Shown piece after piece: positions 53,138 to 63,781 of a stretch of DNA of 64,000 nt; position 1 is the first letter of the stretch; each line of letters starts with the position of its first letter. A program made the position numbers and the translations under genes. Under the pieces are notes generated by a model. It saw only the letters and a list, made by a program, of their open reading frames with translations, had not been told where the DNA came from and did not search any database. The stretch spans positions 806,001 to 870,000 of the forward strand of contig JAWWNJ010000040.1 in assembly GCA_037176885.1 (NCBI GenBank), written 5' to 3'. This DNA is from Favolaschia claudopus (taxonomy: Eukaryota > Basidiomycota > Agaricomycetes > Agaricales > Mycenaceae).

Positions 53138-53751
53138 TAGTGTTGCCGGAAGCTGGAGCTAGCTCCGAGCTGAGTTCAACTCCAACTCGACCCCTTCCCA
53201 AAAGTGGCACCTCGAGGTGATGCCAGCTCGCCTCGACAGTCTCGACTCCACCCTCGTCACCCAAAGCGGACGACGTGACATTTTGGGTGGTGTAACTGAG
53301 TGACATCACACTCCCTCCCCAGTTTCTGTATTGGCCGTTTCTTGGCCGTTTTCGACGTATAAAAAGCAGTTTGAGCTTGAAGAGAGCTCAGGAAAACCTT
53401 CCACATAAAAATTTGGTCCATTAGAGCGTATTAGTTGCGCTCTCCGCCCATATTAACAACCTGAATCTTTTTGCCATCAAAATCCAGGGGAGCACACCTT
53501 TCAGTCGGGATTTAGCCTGTGGCTCCACCTTGAAAATATTGTGTGGAGCCCCGTTTTACATTAGGATTTTGTTTTTGTGCCCCCAACTAATACGCTCTAT
53601 TCTCCCCTAAAATTTTGCCCTTCGGGTCCCTGGGACACTAGATTCCCATATCCGGTATCAGCTCTGAGGCAGCTCCGGTCAACTCGAGCTGACAGCGAGC
53701 TGATGGGCAATCAACTCGAGTTCAGCTCCAACTCAGCTCCCGGCAACACTA
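53138..53751. mobile_element. hAT-type MITE, copy 2, with nested MITE
   Basis: Same termini as 14233-14667; 8-bp duplication CTGCGAGT (53130-53137, 53752-53759). It is 614 bp long, exactly 435 plus a 176-bp nested element and its 3-bp duplication. Confidence 0.93.
53423..53598. mobile_element. 176-bp MITE, AGAGCGTATTAG family, copy 2 (nested)
   Basis: Identical by eye to 45022-45197; duplication ATT (53420-53422, 53599-53601). The uninterrupted host sequence GGTCCATTCTCCC is present at 14513, confirming a 3-bp duplication. Confidence 0.95.
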
Positions 53752-53776
53752 CTGCGAGTCCGAAGAAATTTGGCTC

Positions 53777-53817
53777 ATGACGTAGTTGGATTTTAGGCTG
53801 AAATCCAACTACGTCAT
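53777..53817. repeat. 41-bp perfect hairpin
   Basis: ATGACGTAGTTGGATTT and its exact complement flank a 7-nt loop (TAGGCTG). The loop is not T-rich as in a Pol III terminator; origin unknown. Confidence 0.75.
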
Positions 53818-56408
53818 CGCTTGCAGTGACATGTACAAGTCACATTCTACAGTGACTCTACTACAGACCTTAAATGCGGGGCATTTTTCTATTTGATTGC
53901 GGGCCATTATAATTACTTGAATTTTGTGTGAAGCTGCAGTGGCGGCAGGGCGGGACAGCGTCGGTGACGCGTTTGGTACTCGAAAACGGACTTGTCGATG
54001 GCGGGAGAAGGTGTTTGACAGCGTGCAATCGATCTTTGATCGGGGAGATCCGAGGGCACGTGCGAGGCCAGGTGTTGGGGGGATAGCGTTCAGTCGCCGG
54101 GTGGGGGTAGGAGCCCCTCGACCCCACCCTCCCTACGGAATGCTTATGTAATTCTACTGAATACGGTAATTCCTTGACAGTTTTCCCACCCAAGCCTGAT
54201 TTTTTGGGTCAAAATTGGTTCATAACTGGCAGTTTGGGTTCAAACACTGAAACAGCCTCCCAAAATGAGCAATTTCCCGTGTTCAGTCTGGGTCGGCAAC
54301 ACTCGGCAGATCGGTCAATATTATGTAATCTAATACATTTTTTCGACATTTTTTTCCCGACCCTCCCAAACGCATTTTTGAAGTGTTCTGCAGCTTTGTC
54401 CAAAAAGTGAAATAAGAGGCCGGGGACCACCCCCTCCCTCCCAAGGCTGTGTTTCGGCTTTTGCCGGTGACCACCCCTTGCGTATGATACGCGCAAAGTG
54501 GATACTGAGCTTGAGGAAATATCGCCAGAAAAACCCAAGCCTTGGGAAAGTGGAGAAGATCTTGACAATCCAGTGGATACCTCGCATCGAGGCCGAGCTA
54601 AAGTTCATGCACTACAGCTTGTCCTTAGAACCAAACTTCTGGCATGCAAAACCACAAAGAATTCTGGGATTTCGTGTGCAAATATACCGACGCTCGTCCA
54701 AAAAGAGTTAAGGTTCCTTTGATTCTTGAATGAACTCTCGGTCGACTTCTGCTACGATGCCAAAGACCTTCAATTTCGATCAACTCGCCTTCAACGGGCG
54801 AATGGCTCGTGATCTCAATGCAGAACCTCCGGATGTATCCCCGAGACAGTCGTACACGCGCGAAATAAGCCTACAGGATATTCAGGAAATGAAAACAGAG
54901 CGCCATAGTGCTTCAGAGACGGTCGTAGAGGGGGGGGGGGTCAATTGCCAAGTGCGCCAGAGTGCGCCAGAATGACTCATAGTACTTCATAGTGGGCCGT
55001 TCTCTATGACGGTCTATGGCTTAAGAACAGTTTTTCCTGATGGAAAAACGGTGGATTGGGAGGCATCAACTAGAACTTCTTCATCAAGACGATGCGGGAG
55101 ACCGCTTCCATTCATCCTCTACAGAGTTGGCCACACAAGATACATTAGAAGCGCTAGAACTCGTCAACGAAGACAGTCAAGTGCATCGTCAGAGTCCTCC
55201 GATTTCTCCACCGACGCGTCACGGATAAGGCACTTCAAAAGCGGTCGGAGCTGCCTATCCCGCGACACAGACACCTGCTCCCTACGCCTTTGAATTTCCC
55301 CGGTCACTATCAAGTCGAACAAAATTGAGCGCATAGTTTTCAGATTCCCGAACTGTCCATGCCACAGAGGACCCTGCAAGTAACGCCATGCAGTGCTGCC
55401 CATGATGTCCGTCCAGGGCTTCAAGCAGAGCTTGTGAGAAGGAGTAAGCGCTACCGAGATAGGGGCTATCCGGGAAGATGAACAGAAATGCCAGGGAATA
55501 CGAAGCGCGATCAGTGGAGAGCAGAGACATTGCGTGTAGTGCCGCACGGTGGCAATCTGTATTGGTAATTATTTTCGAGAATATGACTGCCGATCCGTAG
55601 AGGCAGAGCCCAAGTCTGTGAGGGGTTTACGGGAGACAAAGAGGTAGATATTGGGAACCGGCATTGCCTGAGCCATCTGTTTGTTCATGTTTACTCTCCG
55701 CCAAACGGACGATACGACACGTTCCGGCTTCACGCGCCTTTCCCTGCGGTTGTTTTCTTTAGTGTAATTGGCAAAACTGTTTCTAGCTATGCTAGGTACA
55801 GGACTGTAAGTTTTCAGATTATTCTGTCACCTCTTTGTTGTCGAAATCAATATTTTGCGTGGCCAAAGATGGTTTGACACATATTGATGGCAAGTCGGTC
55901 ATTTCAGCGACTCACGTTCTGGGTAGATTTCAAGGTATCTTCATGTCAGAAGAAGGCTTGAGAGCTTTTGATTGCTCTCCTCGGCCCCTTCAAGTACTTT
56001 TACCAGCCAAAATCGTCTGAACCTGCGACAACGGCTCGTGGACAAGTTTTTGATTGAGAATTCCAGCAAAATTTTCTCGTCTGGTGGAGGGCCCTGTCAA
56101 GCTCAAGACTGGAGCTCCAGTACATTTGCTAGTGTTTGCAGCCATGAACTGAGCATTTCTTAGCAAGAAAAAAAATGCAAACCGCACTTGATGCTGGAAT
56201 TTAGGCGGGGCACTGCCGGGCCGGCCTTCCCGAGAGTTGTGGCGCAGCGAAGAAAAAATTGAGTTCTACAAGGCTAAATAGGCATGAGATCCTTCGAAAT
56301 TCTCCCTTTTTCCTCCTTCCTTCTTTCCTTTTTCGGCGATTTTTTTCTTCTCCTTCTGGCCGCCCACAAACATGATTACCGAGCCCACAAGAAAGGCTCG
56401 AATTGAGG
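53818..56408. other. No gene confidently recognised
   Basis: Frames at 54478-54722, 54730-54975, 55006-55293 (plus) and 55164-55547 (minus) lack domains. Overlapping frames at 54478-54722 suggest a decayed gene. A G11 run occurs at about 54932, and GTGCGCCAGA is doubled at about 54950-54970. Confidence 0.35.
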
Positions 56409-56410
56409 TA

Positions 56411-56664
56411 CTGTATCATTTCGACCGGTTGTTCACGGGCCGTTACGCGTTACACCTTTTGTTCACTGGACCAATTGTTCACCGGCCGGTAATCAAAGGA
56501 AAATTGCCCGATATGGTAGTCCGGCGTTAGCCGGAGCGGAAATTTTGACATATTCTTGCCTCTTTGGGACAGAAAATCGCCTGTTACGCGTTACGAGGCG
56601 CAAAATTGTTCAGTTCACAGCTGGGCGTTACCCGTGACGTGAACAACCGGTCGAAATGATACAG
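56411..56664. mobile_element. 254-bp MITE with perfect 27-bp TIRs, TA target
   Basis: Termini CTGTATCATTTCGACCGGTT and AACCGGTCGAAATGATACAG extend to 27 bp (adding GTTCACG). TA lies on both sides (56409-56410, 56665-56666). Mariner-type insertion; GTTACGCGTTAC words recur inside. Confidence 0.9.
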
Positions 56665-56831
56665 TATGTAGCGGTGCATACTGTCTCTGAATGCAGAGGT
56701 ATCGCATCCGATCCTCGCGGTTATATCGAGAAGTTGGCGTCTCTGCCCGCCCCTCGAATGGTCGATCTATATCATCTGGGCCCGCCTAGTTGTATATCCT
56801 CGCCGAAAAGGGTAGGAAGTCGGCAGAATGC

Positions 56832-57266
56832 CAAGGGGGCACCGGCATTCTAAAAAAATATATACTGTAGTGCCGTTTTTTTCTTTTCCGAACCGGACTG
56901 CGTTGACCTAAAGTTCATCCCACAAATAAATTTATTGAAGGGCCAGTTACTATTCTATTGTCTTGAGAAGAGTATCCAGACCAATCTAGATGCTTACATC
57001 CTTCTTTAAAAGGCAAAACATGGCAACATCAAGTTGGCAGCTCCACCAAACAAAGCCACATTGAGACTGACTACAGAGGAGTAGCACGACGAGTATATCC
57101 TCTGAAAAGCTACATGTAGAGCTCAAACACAGTGCTTCTCACTCAAACAGACTACCAGAAGCTCATTCCCGCCCACAAACTGGGGGGTCAAATTTTTTTT
57201 CCCGGCCTGACGGCCGGACTAACTAACTAGCCCTTAGTCGCCCGTTAGATTGCCGGTGCCCCCTTG
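56832..57266. mobile_element. 435-bp non-autonomous hAT element
   Basis: Termini CAAGGGGGCACCGGCATTC and inverted GATTGCCGGTGCCCCCTTG; perfect 8-bp duplication CAGAATGC (56824-56831, 57267-57274). No notable ORF. Confidence 0.92.
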
Positions 57267-57304
57267 CAGAATGCATGAAAAATCAGCTGAAAGTGTTGAG
57301 ATAG

Positions 57305-58481
57305 GGGCAGGGGTAAATTGACGCGGCAGACGTTTTGATGACGCGTCACTGACGCGCCGCATTTGGACATTGACGCGCAACGCGTCGATCTCTCCATCGA
57401 ACCGACGCGGGTATTTTGAACATTGTGTGGTAGGACTTTATAATGAACTATGTTTCCTTGACCCTTTCTGAATTTGATCCAACGAGAAGCGTCGTCCATC
57501 CTGGGCTCACCTAACCGTGACTCCCCAGTTGAGAACTTCGAATATGTTCCTCAGGTGGCTCATACATTCAGTCATTTTATTCAATGGAGCTTGATATCGA
57601 GTTGAATGCACTGGGAGAAGACTTTTGTAGGTGGTCCAAAATCATTGTCCCAATTTTTGAACGAGTACTGTACCATACCATGTTCAATTCGGCAATCAAA
57701 ATATATTGCTGTCAGCCTTCAACGAAAAACAGAATGAAAAGCTGGATTATCCTTTCTCATTGCAGGATAATGTGATTCAAAGGCGTTAGGAATCACTCCA
57801 GGAAGATGCTGGAAATTGTCGAGAGTCGAACAGCGAGGTTTGGAGGCTGTCAGACTCAATCTCTTCAATACTAATGTTTTACTATTATGCGAATGATACC
57901 CACAAATCACAAAATGGAAGAGTTTCCCATCGCTTGTCAGCTGCGACTGAATATCTGAGTATATCGGACTTGAAATCTGAAAAATGTTTTCGCAATGTTC
58001 AAGCGCGTCACTTTAGAACGCAGGTATTGGTGACGGTGCCATCTTGACGTGCAGGTAAGTAAAGTGGTTTTCTAATGGGGGTTGACGCCGGAAGGCGCGA
58101 TCATTGACATTTCAGGAAATTTGCATTGACGCGGCGCGCGTCTGGACTGACGCGCCGACACAACAGGTTTGACGCGGCAACTTCACGATTCGGCGCTAAA
58201 TCTTGACGCGACCAAGCCATTGACGCGGCATCACTGACATGTGATTGACGCGTCTTGACGTTCTAAGTAATTCTGGGCAAGAGTTTTTCGCACAATATCA
58301 ATTACTAACAACCACTATGGGTGTGCTAGAGTATACATATGGCCCTTCACGAGTCCTGTATGGCATAGGTAAGCGAAACTTAATCGTTGGCGGGGAGTTC
58401 GAAAGGTCACAAGAAATGTGATTGACGCGAACTGACGCGCGCGCGTCAAAACGTCAGTTGCGCGTCAAAATCCCTTTGCCC
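57305..58481. mobile_element. 1177-bp TIR element with TTGACGCG arrays, 9-bp duplication
   Basis: The ends GGGCAGGGGTAAATTGACGCG and GCGCGTCAAAATCCCTTTGCCC are imperfect inverted repeats. They are flanked by a perfect 9-bp duplication TTGAGATAG (57296-57304, 58482-58490). TTGACGCG/CGCGTCAA words occur over a dozen times, concentrated at 57315-57415 and 58090-58470. The 9-bp duplication fits Mutator-like or perhaps KDZ-type elements. No transposase inside. Confidence 0.85.
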
Positions 58482-58490
58482 TTGAGATAG

Positions 58491-58649
58491 CGAGTTTGGA
58501 GGTCCATAGGCATATTGGAATGCAGTACAGCCCATTAATATTAGGGTCGTTCACACATTCCTTTTTCACTCCCTTTTTCAACCCTTTTTCGCTGTTTTTG
58601 GTATTCTCTTCGTTTTTTGCCCGGTTTTTTTCCCTTTTCATTTTGAATA
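58491..58649. other. Low-complexity block replacing the end of an RT fragment
   Basis: T/C-rich run (CCTTTTTCACTCCCTTTTTC) from about 58555 to 58650, where the LINE RT reading stops abruptly. Confidence 0.4.
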
Positions 58650-59370
58650 CCACGGTCACCCGGTGGCGATGTAAGAAGGTTGCCCAACGAATCAGTTGTC
58701 GGGGAAAACCCAGCGCTGCTAATTCTTCGACGACGACTTGATGAGAGATTCGGTTGAAGGCACCTTTCAAGTCGTAGAACCGGGTTGAGACAGTGTTGCC
58801 CTCATCCAGCTGGGATCGGACACGGTGAAAGTAACCGTCGACAGCCTGTTGTGTGCTGTGGGCTACCACCGTACTGGACATCCTCGAGAAAATCTAGAGA
58901 CTCTGCGTCAAATGAAAGACGGTCGGCAATCAAGCGCTCGAGGGGCTTAGCGAGGACATGCTCGAAGTTCTCGACGGGTCGCCATGCTTTGGGGGAGGTC
59001 TTGTCCTTCTTCCCGGCTTTAGGGACCGGCGTGGCGACGTTGGCTTTGAACGGCGAGGGCTTGATTCCCAGAGCCACAGATGCTTAGAAGATGAGGCTGA
59101 GTAACCGCGTTGCACGTATCCCATTTGAAGACCATAGCGGTCAGGCGCTTTCTAGGGCGGTGTCGTGGATATGACCTTGTCGACCTCGGAGTCGGAAACA
59201 GCCGTTCGTTGGCAATTGGGATCGATTCCGCAAGTGAGACAGGGTCTGTAAACCGGCAGGTTTAGTTCGACGGCTTTGTTACCGAACCAAGAACGAGCAA
59301 GGACGCGGCCACGATGTTGAAGTGTGTTGTCGTCCAGCCGAGACGGTCCGTAGATCCGCGTTCAACACGC
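58650..59370 (-). pseudogene. LINE reverse transcriptase fragment, frameshifted
   Basis: Minus-strand blocks include VPKAGKKDKTSPKAWRPVEN, FEHVLAKPLERLIADRL, SFDAESLDFLEDVQYGGSPQ and, in a shifted frame, STQQAVDGYFHRVRSQLDEG. Then comes RFYDLKGAFNRISHQVVVEE, where FYDLKGAF is RT motif A with one catalytic Asp. The YADD motif, thumb and RNase H are missing. Upstream, KVISTTPP, a stop, then KAPDRYG marks the RT entry region. At least two frameshifts and a stop are seen. It is a dead non-LTR element directly downstream of mei2. Confidence 0.8.
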
Positions 59371-59659
59371 GATAACCTCATGTAAATTAGCCATACAGAT
59401 CATCGATTCTTTTGCTTTTGCTCTCATCCCGCCTCTGCGCGTCGCTGCCCCGGAGTCGATATCCAACACACGATCGAGATGGGAGAGAGCTGTTACAGTG
59501 ACGACTGCACAATACACTATTGGACTGAACTAGATAAGTCCAGAACATATACTATACAGGTTTTGACATGCGCTTTCCTCAGAAAGCGCACGTGGAATTT
59601 TGCTTTATCAGAATCGCAGTCAATTGTGCTGCTGCAATTACTCAGTAGCGAAAGCATCC
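59371..59659. other. mei2 downstream region
   Basis: Spacer between the LINE fragment and the mei2 stop; no gene recognised. Confidence 0.3.
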
Positions 59660-62052
59660 CTATTTCCGACCCGGGTAAACTCTCAGCCTCGTTGGTTCGG
59701 GGAAAGGCTCGGGCAGCCCTTGTTTGGGCCCATCTGAGTAGAATATCTTGGGCTGCCAGGACAGTTGTTTGTCCATAATGCACCTGTGACTCCAATGAAA
59801 AAATTCAATGAATGCTGAGTATATCTCCAAAACGTACGAATTTCTGAATTTTGCCACCAACGCCTTCTTTCCCCTGCACCGTAAGTTACAAATATTCATG
59901 CAGCTAAACGCTTAGATAGTAGACAACAGACTGGTAATCAGCATAGCTCATTTGTAGGACTTTCTCGCTCAAAACCATATTCCTGAAGCCATTTGTTGAG
60001 AAAGCGTCGTGCATGGACAGAGACAAACCATTTCTCGCCGAGTTTGGCTTTGGCGAAATGCATTAGATCTTGCACGGTGATGAAGTTCACAAAGGCGTAT
60101 CCAGCATTGCGGCCTGAAGTGCTTGGTTGGTGGGAGGTGATGTGGTCAAAGAAATACCGACGAACCAGTTCGGAAGTCCATTCTTAGGTACAGGAAGTCG
60201 ATCTTGCGAGGGCATACATGGTCTATGTGTGCCATCAGCTCCTTGTCGCTGATCCTGTTGGGTATATTTTTTATCATGACCGTTGTGCGGGTGTCTTGGC
60301 CGTGCTCAATGCGCGCCAGGTTCAACTGATTCCGCTCAGCAGAGCTGTTGTTCTGTTGAGCAGCCCGCAATGGCACAACGTTAACGGTCATGGGGATTAG
60401 GGGACCAGTAAGGCGAACAGAATGAATCGGCAGAGGATGCTGGAGGGAATTGAACAGCGCATTCCCGGGAAACAAGGGCAGAGGAGGGTAATACAATGAA
60501 GCTATGTGTTGGGGTCTCGGCCGTAAACATTGCCAGTACTCGCTTTCAGGAGTGGTGGAAAGGGGATCGGGAAACCCATATATACTAGGGACCATCGTGT
60601 TCTGATCTGAGGTCCAGGTACCCATGTTTATGTTTGGCGCTACCGAATATTGCTCTTGCCCTTTGTAGTTGAAGGCGTAGGGATATTGCGTTGGGGGACA
60701 GGAGTAACCGTAAGCCGGAATACCAAATGGAGAGAGGTGACCAGGGCCCTCGTGAGTTAGCCCAAGGGGTGGATGTGAGACACCATCCACATTGCGGGCA
60801 GGCGACGCGACGTCCAAATCCTGTCGCTCAGGGTTGCCAGTGGAAAGACGCATATTGTACAGCACCTTGCCGTCGAGCTCGGTGCGTGCAACGCGAGCCT
60901 CGCGAACATCGTAGTATTCCACGCAAAAGAATTTACGAGACGCGGTCTACAGTCATGTTATCAGATTGGTCGCCAAGAATTGGAAAGCGACTGCACATAC
61001 CTGTTCCATTCCTGGGGCAGGACCAAACGATTGGAGTGCACCATACAGTTTCAAGAGACTAGTGACCCTTGTGATACCTATTTCTTTCTCCAAATCCTAG
61101 AGCATAACATGAGAGCCAAAGCAACCTCAAATCATCCCACCTTTACCTCTTTACTGGTGTGGGGCTCAAATACCAGCTCTATGCTCAAGAAGAATGACCC
61201 TTGAAGTTCTGCCAAGAAAGAGGACGGCCCGACTGTCTATGAGCAAGTCAGCATTGCTCTCAAACCTCGAGGTGGCACATGCCTCTGTAAGGTCTGGCGC
61301 AGTGACAAACGCACAATCAACCCACCCGCTTATCCCACGAGATTTCATATTTTCGCCAATGCAATCGGCAAGAGCGTCGCCGTCCGTAGGCGTAGAGAGA
61401 AGTACTTGCGCTAATCTGGCCTGTCGAACGTCGTAAAAGGCCAAGATCGCAATACCGTGCGACTCTTGGTAGCGAAGAAGCGCTCCTTTTATGCTGGCCA
61501 GCTCATTCGTTGACGTGCTAAGGGATGGCGTATATTGCGTATTCCTGGAATGCAGTAAGGAGTTGCGGACCGCTAAAGTCCGAAGGATCGCGGACTGAAG
61601 GTCTTTAGAGCTGACTGAGCGGGAGATGTTTCGAAGCTGTTGTACCAATGTAGAAGGGAGCAGAACGATAGCACAAATGGAATATACCAGTAAAAAGCGA
61701 GTGGAGATCGTGTCCAGATCGTCAAAGAAAACCTCATCTTCACCGTTGTTTGCGGGTGTAAGGTGGCCGCCCGAGGAGTCAAGGCTCGGATTATGGCTGG
61801 GGCTAGAGCTGATACTTCCCTCGATGGAACTCTCGCTGGCCTTCCAAACACCTTTAAAGAAAGGCGCACGGTGCTTGAGAAGGCCTCCACCATTTTGCAC
61901 CGATTGGTGCGTAGGAGATGGAAACCTGAAGGGCGTAAAGCAATGACTACACAATATTTGATTGGGTCAAGTTACCTAACGGTGCCAGAGGAATGATGGT
62001 CTCGAGCAAGCCAGGGAGCAACGGGCAGTCTGAGGTTGGAGGAGTTCGACAT
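59660..62052 (-). CDS. Mei2-type RNA-binding protein
   Basis: ATG at 62052, stop at 59660. Introns can be placed at 61926-61975, 61097-61146, 60947-61000, 60114-60165, 59983-60028, 59874-59931 and 59784-59837 (46-58 bp). One more junction near 61180-61270 is unresolved: an intron or a 1-nt shift. The diagnostic C-terminal RRM reads NLARIEHGQDTRTTVMIKNI, PNRISDKELMAHIDHVCPRK, IDFLYLRMDFRTG, GYAFVNFITVQDLMHFAKAK, SEKVLQMSYADYQG, SWQPKIFYSDGPKQGLPEPF. Exon 2 carries an N-terminal RRM-like region (GIAILAFYDVRQARLAQVLL). Mei2 proteins bind RNA and, in fission yeast, switch cells into meiosis. No disabling change was seen in the RRM; it is the only clearly intact host gene here. Confidence 0.9.
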
Positions 62053-62487
62053 GATGGCAGACTGAGACAGTGCACCGTGGAGAAACGTGCACCCCAACCA
62101 TTGTCATTATGTCATTGTCAACGCGCAATCAGACACCCACGTGATTTCCCCTTTTTGAGAAAAGGCGTGACTTTTGACAGTGTTGCTGGCTAGCCACTGC
62201 ATTCCGAGGCCTGATAGGCGAAGTGGTTTTACGTCAGCCTATCTCGGTCTATCTCAGCCGACCCGTGTGGGCAAACTTGGCCGAACCCACGTCAGCGAAA
62301 TTTTTCCCACCTCTGCCTACCCTTTGCCTACCTCCGCTGACGTGGGATCGACAAACTCCGTCTACCCAAGCCTCCGCACTGGGAGCGCTCCCTCCCATCC
62401 CGCCGCCTCCTAGCCTGCGCGTATCATGATGTAGGGGTGCCACTACACCCATTGAAGCTTAAACATGATCCAATAAATTATTATAAC
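62053..62487. other. mei2 upstream region
   Basis: Presumed promoter side of mei2. About 62208-62400 has GCCTA/CTCAGCC words but no identifiable termini. Confidence 0.35.
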
Positions 62488-62690
62488 TTCTCCCGTCGAA
62501 TCGTGGCCATCCCTGAGCTCGTTTCCAGCACTAGAACAGCGTTTTTCGTCCAAATGGCTCCTCTTTCTTCCCCTCTTTCTGTTTTTCTTCTCCCGTTGCA
62601 TCGTGGCCATCCCTGAGCTCATTTGCAGTACTAGAACGGTGATTGTCGTCGAAATGGCTCCATTCCTCCCTCTCTTTTCTGTCTCTCTTG
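62488..62690 (+). repeat. Tandem duplication of about 100 bp
   Basis: TTCTCCCGTCGAATCGTGGC...AAATGGCTCCTCTTTC is repeated as TTCTCCCGTTGCATCGTGGC...AAATGGCTCCATTCC with about 15% differences. Confidence 0.75.
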
Positions 62691-62699
62691 TTTCTCTCT

Positions 62700-63415
62700 A
62701 CTTCTTCTCACTCGCAACGGCGCTATCTCGAACATGCGTCGCCAGGCCTTTCAGCCTGGGCCCTCGACCTCACGCGGCATACCAGCAAGCATAAATGATC
62801 GCACAGACCGGAACCGCAATGCAAACATGTACGGCGAAGGAGCGCCGCAGGGGGACCCGTTCGTAGTATTCTGCCCTCGACCCCGCTATGCTAATAGAAG
62901 TAATTCACGAACAGTTTCTTTCCGACGAGCTGTCAGGACCAGATTCTGACGCTGGCGAAACTAATGAAGCTTGGAAAGTTCGACTGGCAGCTGCAGCTGG
63001 GCTTCCGACCTCCCCAGAATTGTTGGCCAAATTCGAGATATTTGAAATTACAGTACCCAACTGGCGTTCGCTCTGGGTTTGAATTATCCACAGAATCAAC
63101 GAAGCATGTTCTAAATTTACCGCAGTTTTCGAATCTCATTCACGATATGGAAGCGCAGGCGGGGCTCGACAAGAAACTCAAGTATCATCGCGTCGACGTT
63201 GGCCGGCCCTCTGACCGTATTCCGCGTTGGGCACCGTATAATTTTGGCATATCATCAGACTGGTGGGGGCGACAACGGAACAGTACGTGCTAATAAAAAG
63301 CTTCTCAAGGAGTGGATGGAGTGGCCTGAGCCAGAGGGCTGCGGGCTCATTTTCGAGCGAGACGACGATGGGGAGATAATCAATATGAGTTACGCGCAGA
63401 ACATTAGCTCTTAGT
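62700..63415 (+). CDS. Unassigned gene fragments
   Basis: Plus-strand frames at 62734-62949, 62888-63082 and 63199-63414 may be exons. Readable stretches include HEQFLSDELSGPDSDAGETN and EWMEWPEPEGCGLIFERDDD, which have natural codon-like composition. No family recognised; no consistent splice model was found. It may be a host gene next to mei2. Confidence 0.25.
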
Positions 63416-63781
63416 TCGCATTTCTCTACTAGAATACATAGATTTAGATTGCGGGAATCCACTAGTCTTCATCATCGTCTCCAGTTGCTGTGCCGAGGTC
63501 CAAAGCAGAGAAAGAGCTTGGAAACTGATTGTTCGTTAGATCAGGAATTATATTTCAATCGCACCCTGTCCATCGTTGTTGTGATCCATATGGGCGGGAT
63601 ACAATATCCAACAACGCCTCTCGCAACTTGACATTGAATGTCTGCAAGCGGAAGCACCTGCGGCGGAAAGCCTGCTTCGTTTGGCGCTGCGTACTGGCCA
63701 CGAGCCCAAGTCTCGACACCAAGCTCGGGACTACCGGATTTCAGCGCACATCAGACAGAGGAAATTGAAAACTCACAAATC

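Larger units (their letters stand above)
51315..53775 (+). pseudogene. Coiled-coil gene broken by nested transposons
   Basis: An ATG at 51315 is followed by a G5 run; one more G would put it in frame with GQKAQQAVSQALNKGNKENI. The frame then encodes a basic coiled coil (ARKLKDYKKEYQNLQRKLRH to AARQEAKCREESLQLAVAKA and RRKNKALQQRVRRAAG) up to 51758. After about 1.2 kb of insertions the gene seems to resume at 52980 with KKRSFFHRVTQKGIYTIQAR, KLARIMVDSGCARGKVGPLM, until a MITE at 53138. A short continuation follows from 53752. I recall this layout (NKEN leader, coiled coil, VTQKGIYT block) as a multicopy basidiomycete family of unknown function. Confidence 0.5.

Noticed and set aside
57296..58490. 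Firm assignment of the TTGACGCG element to Mutator or KDZ
   Set aside because: The 9-bp duplication is suggestive, but no transposase is present to decide.
58465..58660. C-terminal extension of the RT frame
   Set aside because: The frame continues as a Lys-rich tail encoded by low-complexity DNA after the RT homology has ended.
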